Positions 24,364-31,825 of a stretch of DNA of 31,825 nt are shown here, in pieces. Position numbers and translations under genes: made by a program. This stretch comes from Dehalococcoidia bacterium (lineage in GTDB: Bacteria > Chloroflexota > Dehalococcoidia > Dehalococcoidales > RBG-16-60-22), in NCBI GenBank assembly GCA_030613665.1, contig JAUWLN010000001.1, forward strand, positions 1 to 31,825. The letters run 5' to 3'. The notes under the pieces were generated by a model, which was not told the DNA's origin, made no database searches, and was given only the letters and a program-made list of their open reading frames with translations. How positions within the stretch are numbered: position 1 is the first letter of the stretch; the number at the start of each line of letters is the position of its first letter.

Positions 24364-25047
24364 ATGCCAAAGATTCTTGTAGTTGATGATGAGCCAAATA
24401 TTATTGAGCTGACCAAGCTCTACCTGGAACGGGAAGGGTACGAGGTTGAAGGGGTCTCCAGCGGGCAGGAAGCGCTGGCGAGGCGAAGTGCTTTCCGGCC
24501 GGACCTGATTATCCTTGACCTTATGCTGCCCGATATTGACGGATTTGAAGTTTGCCGGGAAATCAGGGCCAAAAGTGACATCCCGATTCTTATGCTCACC
24601 GCGCGGAAGGAAGATGTTGACAAGATAGTCGGGCTGGAGCTCGGTGCGGATGACTATTTCACCAAGCCTTTTAACCCCAGGGAGCTGGTGGCAAGGATAA
24701 AAGCCATACTGCGCCGCTATCAGGCCGGGCAGAAAGTGAGCGATACCATTAATATCGGCAACTTGCGCCTTGACCTGGCCTGTCACGAGGTTACCGTATC
24801 AGGGAAACCGGTGAAGCTCAGGACCAAGGAGTTTGCCCTGCTCTGCACCTTTGTCCAGAACCTGGGAGTGGTTTTCAGTCGCGATAAGCTCCTGGACCTG
24901 GTCTGGGGATATGACTACTACGGGGAAACGCGCACCGTGGATGTCCACATCAATCACCTGAGAGAGAAAATGACCGGCTCCAGTGTCAGTATTGAGACAC
25001 TCCGGGGCGCCGGATATAAAATGATAGTCAATGAGGATGATAAATGA
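24364..25047 (+). CDS. OmpR/PhoB-family response regulator
   Basis: 227 residues. The receiver domain (1-~118) has the acidic pair VVDDE, phosphoacceptor D52 in LIILDLMLPD, the T in MLTA and K101 in TKPF. The winged-helix DNA-binding domain (about 130-225) shows LRTKEFALLCTFVQNLGVVFSRDKLLDLVWG and RTVDVHINHLREK. It is translationally coupled to the kinase (ATGA overlap at 25044-25047), so they form a two-component system. Targets are unknown; the divergent neighbours and the secreted repeat protein just upstream are candidates. Confidence 0.96.
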   Translation: MPKILVVDDEPNIIELTKLYLEREGYEVEGVSSGQEALARRSAFRPDLIILDLMLPDIDGFEVCREIRAKSDIPILMLTARKEDVDKIVGLELGADDYFTKPFNPRELVARIKAILRRYQAGQKVSDTINIGNLRLDLACHEVTVSGKPVKLRTKEFALLCTFVQNLGVVFSRDKLLDLVWGYDYYGETRTVDVHINHLREKMTGSSVSIETLRGAGYKMIVNEDDK

Positions 25048-26456
25048 GCCTGCGCACGCGTCTATTTACCACTTACATTTTAGTCGTTGTCCTCTGTCTG
25101 GCCATTGTGGCCGTGGTCACCACCGCTCTGCTTCAGGGGCAGCGCGATAAGCTGACGATGCAGCGCCTGGACGATATGGCTCGCCCGATTCAAGTTCAGG
25201 TGCTCTCTCTTTTTCGCGGTCAGGTATCCGCGGGAGAGTTATTAGACAACTTAAAAGAGCAGGCCCAGCAAAACAATGTCTACATTATCCTGGGCGACGG
25301 GAAGGGAGATGCTGTCAGACAGGTAGCGCCTGGCCGCACTCCAAGGCTGATTGAGTTGCCCCCCGCTGCGCTTCCCCATGACCTCACCGGCTCCATACAG
25401 GGGACACTTGTCTCCTCAGCAGGAAAGACCTATATCTTCGCCGCCTATCCCCTGGTCAGACCATCCAGCACGCAGGAGGCCGCACTTTTTGAGACCATAG
25501 TCCTGGCCACTCCCAGGGCTGGGGCCTGGAACATCCTGGCCAGCTTGTTCCGACCCGTTTTTCTGGCCGGGCTTATTGCCCTTTTTGTTTCCCTGATAAT
25601 TGCTATCATATTCGCCCGCTCGATTTACCGGCCGGTAAATCGAGTTACCGCCGCTGCCGAGAGAATCGCCCGGGGTCAGTATGACCAGGAAATTCCGGAA
25701 ACCGGGCCGAGAGAGGTCAAGGGGCTGGCCAGGAGCTTCAACCAGATGGCAAGACAGGTGAAACACTCCCAGCAGCAACTTCGCCATTTCGTTGCCGATG
25801 TATCACACCAGTTGAAAACCCCCCTGACCTCAATTCAGGGATTTTCCCAGGCCTTGCTTGATGGCACGGCGAGTGATAAAGGCACGAAGCTAAAAGCGGC
25901 CACCATAATCAATGAGGAGGCAAACCTGATGAGGCGTCAGGTTGACGAACTTCTTGAGTTAGCCCGAATGCAGGCGGGACATCTTAAACTCTCACGGGAG
26001 ACGGTTAATGTTGGTGAACTTCTGGAGCACTGCCGCGAGATTTTGACGGTGCAGGCGGAGGAAAAGAAAATCGAAATTAAGATTGATGTTGCGCCAGCGT
26101 TGGCTGTAATCGGTGATGCTGACCGTCTGGAGCAGGTCTTCAGTAATATCCTGGATAACGTACTGAAAAACAGCCCCGCACAGAGCCTGGTTGAGATTGC
26201 CGCCCACAATCTGAAAGATGAAACGGTAGAAGTCAGGATAATTGACAGCGGGCCCGGGATACCACCGGAGCAATTAGCCTACGTATTTGAGCGGTTCTAT
26301 CAGGCGGGCGGAGTAAGAAGCGGCGCAGGGTTGGGGCTGGCCATAGCCAGGGAGATAATAACTGCGCATGGAGGAACTATAGAAGCGCAGAGCGAGCCCG
26401 GGGCTGGGGCTGAGTTTATCATCAGACTACCGGCTGGTCAGAGCCTTCAGGAATAA
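25044..26456 (+). CDS. Membrane sensor histidine kinase
   Basis: 470 residues. Membrane helices at about 8-30 and 170-190 enclose an extracytoplasmic sensor of about 140 residues (no recognised fold). HAMP follows (193-243, RPVNRVTAAAERIARGQYDQEIP), then the HisKA dimer with phospho-acceptor H255 in VADVSHQLKTPLTSIQG, and HATPase_c with N372 (NILDNVLKNSP), DSGPGIPPE, FERFYQA and GAGLGLAIA. All catalytic boxes are intact. It phosphorylates the partner regulator encoded immediately upstream. The DNA for the end of TM2/start of HAMP contains a perfect 26-bp palindrome. Confidence 0.96.
   Translation: MSLRTRLFTTYILVVVLCLAIVAVVTTALLQGQRDKLTMQRLDDMARPIQVQVLSLFRGQVSAGELLDNLKEQAQQNNVYIILGDGKGDAVRQVAPGRTPRLIELPPAALPHDLTGSIQGTLVSSAGKTYIFAAYPLVRPSSTQEAALFETIVLATPRAGAWNILASLFRPVFLAGLIALFVSLIIAIIFARSIYRPVNRVTAAAERIARGQYDQEIPETGPREVKGLARSFNQMARQVKHSQQQLRHFVADVSHQLKTPLTSIQGFSQALLDGTASDKGTKLKAATIINEEANLMRRQVDELLELARMQAGHLKLSRETVNVGELLEHCREILTVQAEEKKIEIKIDVAPALAVIGDADRLEQVFSNILDNVLKNSPAQSLVEIAAHNLKDETVEVRIIDSGPGIPPEQLAYVFERFYQAGGVRSGAGLGLAIAREIITAHGGTIEAQSEPGAGAEFIIRLPAGQSLQE
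25619..25644. repeat. Perfect 26-bp palindrome in the histidine kinase gene
   Basis: The left half is CTCGATTTACCGG and the right half its exact reverse complement, with no spacer. It encodes the TM2-HAMP junction (RSIYRPVNRV) in one frame. Confidence 0.97.
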
Positions 26457-26522
26457 AGCCCTTCTGTTATTCTGCGCGTTTTGACATTTTGGGCTATTAT
26501 GCCATAACTGCAACGAGGGTTG

Positions 26523-27275
26523 CTAGAGCATTACTGTGCCGCCATCCGCGCTCAGGCTTTGCCCGGTCATATAAGACGATTTCTCGGAAGCCAAGAACAT
26601 CACCACCGAGGTTATTTCTTCAGGCTGGCATATTCTTCGCATCGGTGTTTGCGGCAGCATCTCCTCAATATAGTGAGGACTGTCTTTCATAAATTGTTTC
26701 GTCAGCCCGGCGTCAACAACTCCCGGACAGACTGCATTGACTCTTATGTTGTGCTCAGCAGTGAGAGCCGCTAATGACCTGGTCACCGAGATTACTGCCG
26801 CCTTGGACGCAGCATAAGGCGCTGCCTGAGGTGCTGCCCTCCTGCCCTGCTGTGAGGAAATATTTATAATTCTGCCGAACTTCTGATTTATCATGTACGG
26901 CAAAACCGCCTTACAGAGGCGTACTGTTACCATCAAATTAAGTTCCACGATTCGGTACCAGATGGACTCCGGTGTTTCCAGGAACGGCAAGACCTTATTC
27001 CAGCCAATGCTGTTCACCAGCACGTCTATTCTGCCAAATTTTTCCGCAATTCCAGCGATAGCATCCTGGACTTTTTCTTCTTTGGTGGCATCAATGACTA
27101 CCACAGAAGCCTTGCCTCCGCCTGATTCTATCTCACGGGCTACTCGTTGCGCTTCTTCCTCTGCGCTGTCCAGGATAATCGTTATGCCGCCTTCTCGCGC
27201 AAAGCCCTGAGCAATATTTGCGCCGATACCGCCAGCCCCTCCCGCAACCACCACAACCATGTCTTTAAATTCCAT
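26523..27275 (-). CDS. Short-chain dehydrogenase/reductase (SDR)
   Basis: 250 residues of the classical SDR family. Cofactor motif VVAGGAGGIGANIA near the N-terminus, VNSIGW in place of the usual NNAG, catalytic Ser in INISSQQGRRAA, and YAASK with the active-site Tyr and Lys. The C-terminus SADGGTVML is typical. Sequence style resembles acyl-CoA-pathway members (BadH/3-oxoacyl reductase-like), but the substrate is not deducible. Start ATG at 27275 preceded by TAGGAGAG. No operon partner: the gene is convergent with the histidine kinase. Confidence 0.92.
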   Translation of the reverse strand: MEFKDMVVVVAGGAGGIGANIAQGFAREGGITIILDSAEEEAQRVAREIESGGGKASVVVIDATKEEKVQDAIAGIAEKFGRIDVLVNSIGWNKVLPFLETPESIWYRIVELNLMVTVRLCKAVLPYMINQKFGRIINISSQQGRRAAPQAAPYAASKAAVISVTRSLAALTAEHNIRVNAVCPGVVDAGLTKQFMKDSPHYIEEMLPQTPMRRICQPEEITSVVMFLASEKSSYMTGQSLSADGGTVML

Positions 27276-27434
27276 TATCTCTCCTAAAATACCAGGGTTA
27301 TCATTTCAGACACATGCGGAAAAATTCAATAACTGATTTAACCCTAACTTAAAAAGGCCGATAATTCAACATGGGCAGGTAAATAGTGTTGAGGGAGTGG
27401 CGGATAACTTCAGTCAGGTTATTTGATTCCTGGC

Positions 27435-27716
27435 CTATTCCTCGGCTTCATCTATCTCCAGGGCTATTGTAATATCATCTTTAACGATACCTGCTACCAG
27501 GACCTTTAGCCCTGCCTCGGGTTCCACTCTGATTAACGCTTCGCTCACATCGACAATCCGAATCTTATCATCGACAATTACTTTCCAGGTATGGCCATCG
27601 ATGGCCTTGATGACGCCATTAAAATCAATGACTGCTGCTTCCTCTTTGACAGCCTCGATTTCTACCTCAAGGGCGAGGACAGACGGATTAACCGGAAAAT
27701 CGATAGAATAATCGGA
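27435..27716 (-). pseudogene. DUF5666-like C-terminal remnant without start codon
   Basis: The minus-strand frame from a stop at 27717 to TAG at 27435 encodes 93 residues, including EVEIEAVKEEAAVIDFNGVI, KAIDGHTWKVIVDDKIRIVDV and GLKVLVAGIVKDDITIALEI, the pattern of the small OB-like DUF5666 domain found in secreted or anti-sigma-associated proteins. There is no ATG, GTG or TTG ahead of the domain, so it looks like the 3' end of a broken gene. Its 5' side is covered by the plus-strand fragment at 27591. Confidence 0.6.
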
Positions 27717-28214
27717 CTAATAAACGCCAGCCTGAACGATAAATACTGGGAAGATAATATATCGCGACTTGATGCGAGGCTTGGCAGGAAGGTATTCCAG
27801 AAGGAGCTGGCAGCGGCCGTAAGTCTGGAGGCACAGGTAAAAATGCTCTCAAAGCAGATATCGGCGCTGGAGAGGATAATTGAACGCAAGGAGAATCAAG
27901 GCCGGCCCACCGATGCGGAAGAGGCCAGGCTGGCAGCGATTCACAATGCACTGCCAGCATTTCAAGAGGTTCTGGAAGACCTGGCTCAAACAGATAAGGT
28001 TCTTGCCGAAGTCGCCCTCGGTGATGCGAGGGATATGACGGTGAATAATCCCAAGTTTGAAAAGGCCTACAATCGTTACCTGGATAGGGCCGAGCAGCAG
28101 ATGAATAAGGCCATGGCAGCGCTCGAAGATGGCAAGTCAGCCAGGGCGATTAAATATTTTAAGAACGCCTGGTATTATGCCCAGAAAGCTATTAGATATG
28201 CGAGCAGAAATTAG
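27591..28214 (+). CDS. Helical repeat-tail protein, probably an N-terminally truncated fragment
   Basis: 207 residues as an open frame. The first ~26 residues (to FYLKG) are simply the complement of the DUF5666 remnant and are unlikely to be native. From about residue 28, RKIDRIIGLINASLNDKYWEDNISRLDARLGRKVF and the coiled middle, then AQTDKVLAEVALGDARD and MAALEDGKSARAIKYFKNAWYYAQKAIRYA, resemble the C-terminal helical region of large secreted Chloroflexota/archaeal proteins (from memory of the pattern, not a search). No signal peptide; ribosome site weak (AGGT). Probably the surviving 3' part of a longer gene; alternatively a genuine small protein using the ATG at 27591. Confidence 0.5.
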   Translation: MAIDGLDDAIKINDCCFLFDSLDFYLKGEDRRINRKIDRIIGLINASLNDKYWEDNISRLDARLGRKVFQKELAAAVSLEAQVKMLSKQISALERIIERKENQGRPTDAEEARLAAIHNALPAFQEVLEDLAQTDKVLAEVALGDARDMTVNNPKFEKAYNRYLDRAEQQMNKAMAALEDGKSARAIKYFKNAWYYAQKAIRYASRN

Positions 28215-28459
28215 GTGTATCGGTCTGCCTTCAAAAGAGCAAAGCATTTCTTAATACCGGCGACCGAATAGCTATATGGTAGGTTCTACTGTGAGCATCC
28301 TTTCCTATGACTTGCCTCTGAAAACCGGTCCAGTCGAAATAGCAGATTGAGGGAAGGGGTGGATTTGCCAATTGCACATTTCAGACTATTGTTATGTGTT
28401 AAGCGGTTAAAAAATTCAGATTTTTGTTTCTTAGCTGAGCCTAATCGCTGAGCTTCAAA

Positions 28460-29230
28460 TTAAATGGTAATTCGCATACCTTCTTTAGCCAAGGTGACCG
28501 GAGTATTTAAAATCTGAGAGACTAGTGCCGCTTCCTCTTTGATCTCTTTTTCCAGAGACGGATTCATGTGCACAGCGATTACCGTGGGCAGATATCCCTT
28601 GAGCTCTTGAAACTGGACCAGCTCTTCATGGAGAAAAGCTGGAGTGAGATGTCCCGTCTTTCTGGCAAATTCATCATAGCTGTTAGATACAGTTACATCA
28701 ACAATTAGCACCTGGGGGGACAGGTGTTGCCAGCAGTGTGATAGACCAGGCTCGGTATCTGCGGTATAGAATATAGCTTTTCCTTTATCGTCTTTGATTT
28801 GATAGCCAACCGTGATACCCTGATGGTTTACCGGTATAGCAAGGACTTCATACACGTCTATCCTCTGCGTTTCATAAGGCTCAATAAATTTGAAATTGAT
28901 GGCTGGTTTTTCTTCGGCTGACTCCTGAAATTTGGGATAGAGCGTGCCGTTTAGCAAGTGGGTTTCAATTGCCTGGCATACGCTAGGGGTAGAATAGACA
29001 TCGATGCCGCCGCCATTTAGGGCCAGGTTCAGCGCCAGGGTCGGAATGTCCCGAATATGGTCATAATGTTGGTGAGTTAATATAACCGCTTCAAGTTTGG
29101 TCTGGTCTAGCACAGATAAACCTGAAGTCAACCCGCCAGCGTCTACCGCCAAGACACCATCGATAACTATTGAAACGCACCTTGCTCCCTTGGATTCAAC
29201 GTTGTGCGCTCCTAAAATGTGAATATCCAT
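28460..29230 (-). CDS. Metallo-beta-lactamase-fold protein, class II cyclic-nucleotide phosphodiesterase-like
   Basis: 256 residues from ATG 29230; the frame extends to 29320 but would overlap the HD-GYP gene. The metal motif LTHQHYDHIRD (H53, H55, D57, H58) is followed by further ligands in VNHQG, FYTADTEPGLSHC and AVHMNPS. ILGAHNVESKGARCVSIVIDGVLAVDAGG and the YSTPSVCQAIETHLLNGTLYPKF segment resemble class II 3',5'-cyclic-nucleotide phosphodiesterases (PDE1/CpdP type), although arylsulfatase- or RNase Z-like relatives cannot be excluded. It lies 31 bases after the HD-GYP gene, in the same orientation, suggesting linked signalling functions. Ribosome site weak. Confidence 0.75.
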   Translation of the reverse strand: MDIHILGAHNVESKGARCVSIVIDGVLAVDAGGLTSGLSVLDQTKLEAVILTHQHYDHIRDIPTLALNLALNGGGIDVYSTPSVCQAIETHLLNGTLYPKFQESAEEKPAINFKFIEPYETQRIDVYEVLAIPVNHQGITVGYQIKDDKGKAIFYTADTEPGLSHCWQHLSPQVLIVDVTVSNSYDEFARKTGHLTPAFLHEELVQFQELKGYLPTVIAVHMNPSLEKEIKEEAALVSQILNTPVTLAKEGMRITI

Positions 29231-29261
29231 GGATTTATTTCGATTTCCCCAATAAAATACA

Positions 29262-30479
29262 TTAATAGGCAATACTTTCCGTGTTTGAGGCTTTTTGCTG
29301 CCCTTTGTAACCGGAGGCAAATGCCTCCACTGCGAATGGGCAGAACTGGGTACCGGAACATCTGGTTAGTTCCTGGATAGCATAGTCCGCACTTAGTGCG
29401 GCGCGGTAGGAGCGGCCCGTGGTCATCGTGTCAAAGGCATCGGCAATAGCCAGAAGCCTGGCTCCTATCGGTATATCCTCTCCTTTAATGCCATCTGGAT
29501 ATCCACTGCCATCATATCTTTCATGATGATGCAGGACGAGTATTCTCGCCTTTTCTAAAAATGGTATGTCTTTTAAGATATTTGAGCCTATTCTGGGATG
29601 TTGCCGTATTATTTCCCATTCGTGCTCATCTAGCGGCCCTGGTTTGCTCAGTATCCCATCGGCAATGCCTATTTTCCCAATATCATGAAGAATGCCGGCA
29701 TATTCCAGAATTTCAAGCTCATCTCTGGGGAGTGAAAGAGACAGGCCCCCCATGAGAGTGTATTCCATCACGCGTTGAGAGTGGCCTCGGGTATAATGGT
29801 CTTTGGCGTCGATGGCCGCCGCCAGTGCTTTAATTGTGCTTTTATAGGCACTAAGTACGCTCTGGTGTAACTGAGCGTTTTCCAGGGCTATGGCCGCTGT
29901 TGGTGCCACTGAAGTTAGCGTTTCTAAATCCTGCTCATTGAAATCGCTGCCATCCGTTTTATTTAGCACTTCAATTACGCCGATTACTTTGCGATGCACA
30001 ATGAGCGGGACACAGATAATGGATTTTGTGATGAAGCCGGTAACTTCGTCAATGCTTCCGTTAAAACGCCAGTCAGTGTTGACGTCATTGATTATTATGG
30101 GCTCTTCATGTTGGGCAACCCAGCCGGCAATGCCAGATTTGGCATTCAGCTTCATTTTCCGCAACGCCTTTTCTGATTTACCTTCAGCAATCTCGAAGCG
30201 CAGTTCTCGCTCCTCATCATCGAAGAGAAGAACTGAAGAGGCGGTAGCCTTAAGCGTGCGCTGCGTCATCTGTGTGATTTCTTTCACCAATTGGCTCAGT
30301 TCTGATACCGAGCCCACTTTTTTGCCAACGGCATAGAGAAGGTCCAGCATAGCGCCGGCTTCTTGGGCGACCGTACCGTATTCGTGGTCTGGTTTTCCCT
30401 CTGGCCTTGATTGGTCAAATTCAAATCCGGTCATATTTTTGGTTTGGCTCTGATTTTCTCGATGGCATACGGCTTTCAT
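29262..30479 (-). CDS. GAF-HD-GYP protein, probable cyclic-di-GMP phosphodiesterase
   Basis: 405 residues from ATG 30479, which has GGAG ten bases ahead and lies 26 bases after the FecR gene stop; a longer frame to 30521 overlaps that gene. A GAF sensor domain spans about 57-203 (SVLLFDDEERELRFEIAEG, SIICVPLIVHRKVIGVIEVLN). The HD-GYP domain (210-395) contains RGHSQRV, the HD pair in GILHDIGKIGI (H265, D266), HHHERYDGSGYPDG and IADAFDTMTTGRSYR. All signature residues of active c-di-GMP hydrolases are present. The GAF ligand is unknown. No membrane segment, so it is cytoplasmic. Confidence 0.93.
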   Translation of the reverse strand: MKAVCHRENQSQTKNMTGFEFDQSRPEGKPDHEYGTVAQEAGAMLDLLYAVGKKVGSVSELSQLVKEITQMTQRTLKATASSVLLFDDEERELRFEIAEGKSEKALRKMKLNAKSGIAGWVAQHEEPIIINDVNTDWRFNGSIDEVTGFITKSIICVPLIVHRKVIGVIEVLNKTDGSDFNEQDLETLTSVAPTAAIALENAQLHQSVLSAYKSTIKALAAAIDAKDHYTRGHSQRVMEYTLMGGLSLSLPRDELEILEYAGILHDIGKIGIADGILSKPGPLDEHEWEIIRQHPRIGSNILKDIPFLEKARILVLHHHERYDGSGYPDGIKGEDIPIGARLLAIADAFDTMTTGRSYRAALSADYAIQELTRCSGTQFCPFAVEAFASGYKGQQKASNTESIAY

Positions 30480-30505
30480 TTTCAGAATTCTCCAGGCTCT
30501 TATCC

Positions 30506-31825
30506 TTATGAGTAGTACCAATATACGTCATCTGGTTTACCGGTATCATCATGCTTGCCTTTTTCGCCCGGCATTTCAGTCTCTATGATATTTTCTGGAT
30601 TTTTACCGCCAAGTATTTCAACGATGCTTATTTCGTTACTGGTGATTTTTTCATCATCAAGCTGTAGATCGAGGTGTATCAGCCAGCCACTTCCTTCCTG
30701 AGCATCCCAGTTGCCCTGGTAGTTAAATACCACCTCGCCCCCGGCTATACCTTTAATGTCGAAGCGGGCAACCCCTTCGGCCATATACCGCAGGGCAATA
30801 GTATATTCTCCGCTCATCGGTTCTACAATACTTATCGATTGCGTGTCTTCAGACGAGAAATATGATTGCGAGCCCAGAATTTGGTTATAGGAAAAACCGC
30901 TCTGTGAAATTCCCGTGCTGGAGCCTGTCGGATCGGTTACCGAGGCAACCGCCGGCATATCAACCGTGATGATGATTTCAGATTTGGGGGGAGGCGTTGT
31001 CAAAGGTTGAGAAGGTACTGTCCCGGTTTCCACCTGAGTCTCCTTGCTGGGCGGTAACTGCACCTCTTCTCCCTGCGCGATAATACTAACCAATCCTTCT
31101 GTGGTCGCTACCTTTGTTGCGCCAGTTGCTCCGACCTCAGTCGCGAACATCGTGCCCCGTACTACGGCGGTGGCGGACGGTGTCTCAATCTGGTAATGCG
31201 AGCCAGGGTCTGCCATTTTCACCACGCGACTCCAGGTCCTGCCCAGCCATTGCTTCAAAACAATCGTGGTTGCACGCTCCTCATTAAATTCGATTTGCTG
31301 GATTTCCACATCACTGTTTGGTTCGAGTTTGATGGTACTGCCCTCGAAGAAAGTAAGTAGAGCATGAGAGTCTGGGGCCGTCTTTATACGTGCGCCTGCA
31401 TTTAAGGTCATACCGTCATCACCTGTTTGTCTACCGGTCGCTCCTGATTTTTGAATCTCAACGCTGCCCGATAGTATGCTCAGGGTACATTGGGAGTTTA
31501 ATGCTGGCGGTGAGAAAAGGGAGCCAGGTATCCCGGTAAGGATAACGCTCAGGATAAGGATGAAGGTCAGGGCGACAGGAATAGCGACCTTTTTGGGGCT
31601 TATCACCTGCCATATAGCCGGCCATATTTGGCTCATCCCATGGGGAGGTGCTGGACGTTCTGGACTTTTCCGGCTTCCCTGGCGAATCTTTGCCATCAGG
31701 CGTGCTTTAGCGGCATTCCGGAAAGCATCCGACGGGGCCACTCTGGGCAAAGTGGTTAAACGGAGCGCTGTGTGCAGTAGCGGCGCCACCTGTTCTTTAA
31801 CTTCGGGGTATGATGACCGACATTC
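30506..31825 (-). CDS. DUF5667/FecR-domain membrane protein (5' end outside window)
   Basis: The frame is open to the window edge at 31825. Residues upstream of the GTG at 31789 (SYPEVKEQVAPLLHTALRL) continue the helical pattern of anti-sigma-like DUF5667 proteins (LPRVAPSDAFRNAAKARLMAKI), so the true start is outside. A single membrane helix (IPVALTFILILSVILTGIPG) is followed by an extracytoplasmic FecR domain (SGSVEIQKSG, LNAGARIKTAPDSHALLTFFEGSTIKLEPNSDVEIQQI, SATAVVRGTMFATEV). A Pro-rich linker and a C-terminal beta-rich domain of about 150 residues, unrecognised, complete it. Probably an anti-sigma-factor-like sensor; a sigma-factor gene may lie just beyond the window. First gene seen of a three-gene signalling operon. 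Confidence 0.85.
   Translation of the reverse strand, partial: ECRSSYPEVKEQVAPLLHTALRLTTLPRVAPSDAFRNAAKARLMAKIRQGSRKSPERPAPPHGMSQIWPAIWQVISPKKVAIPVALTFILILSVILTGIPGSLFSPPALNSQCTLSILSGSVEIQKSGATGRQTGDDGMTLNAGARIKTAPDSHALLTFFEGSTIKLEPNSDVEIQQIEFNEERATTIVLKQWLGRTWSRVVKMADPGSHYQIETPSATAVVRGTMFATEVGATGATKVATTEGLVSIIAQGEEVQLPPSKETQVETGTVPSQPLTTPPPKSEIIITVDMPAVASVTDPTGSSTGISQSGFSYNQILGSQSYFSSEDTQSISIVEPMSGEYTIALRYMAEGVARFDIKGIAGGEVVFNYQGNWDAQEGSGWLIHLDLQLDDEKITSNEISIVEILGGKNPENIIETEMPGEKGKHDDTGKPDDVYWYYS

Noticed and set aside
27593..27606. 14-bp palindrome GGCCATCGATGGCC
   Set aside because: About two such palindromes are expected by chance in this window.

Overview
The window looks like chromosomal DNA of a Chloroflexota bacterium, most likely a Dehalococcoidia relative or a metagenome-assembled genome of one. 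The reasons are a type IV pilus cluster with an inner-membrane PilM/N/O platform but no secretin (PilQ) or PilP, DUF5667/FecR-type and DUF5666-type proteins, and moderate GC. This placement is inferred from gene content; no rRNA or marker phylogeny is present. I see no mobile element, CRISPR array, tRNA or rRNA.

Left end (1-4321, minus strand): a probable operon, read from a good sigma70-type promoter at 4293-4321. It encodes a membrane-anchored parvulin-type chaperone/isomerase, homoserine dehydrogenase, threonine synthase and GTP cyclohydrolase I (folE, cut by the window edge).

4367-13043 (minus): a type IV pilus or type II-like secretion cluster transcribed from a promoter at 13015-13043. 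The order is pilB, pilC (frameshifted), two E5-containing prepilins, a PilX/GspK-like pilin without E5, pilO, a fused pilM-pilN, and pilT. A broken prepilin peptidase follows after a terminator-like hairpin. Both pilC and pilD carry reading-frame lesions as read here.

13205-15063 (minus): hydroxypyruvate isomerase plus tartronate semialdehyde reductase, with a clear promoter and a clear terminator. Next come a short DnaJ-like protein (minus) and, divergently, an unrecognised 211-residue protein, an MFS transporter, a radical SAM-HhH protein of the putative DNA modification/repair family, a GmhA-like SIS isomerase, a tartrate/D-malate dehydrogenase and a serine beta-lactamase-like hydrolase (all plus, 15892-22203). 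The three hydroxyacid enzymes could jointly carry tartrate-derived hydroxypyruvate to glycerate.

22329-26456: a small Cdd1-like protein (minus), then a secreted protein made of three homologous modules of about 115 residues, followed by an OmpR-type response regulator and its histidine kinase. The kinase gene contains a perfect 26-bp palindrome.

26523-31825: an SDR oxidoreductase (minus), two gene fragments meeting head-on over each other (a DUF5666-like remnant and a helical C-terminal remnant), and a three-gene minus-strand signalling operon. That operon encodes a membrane DUF5667/FecR-domain protein, a GAF-HD-GYP cyclic-di-GMP phosphodiesterase and a metallo-beta-lactamase-fold protein resembling class II cyclic-nucleotide phosphodiesterases.
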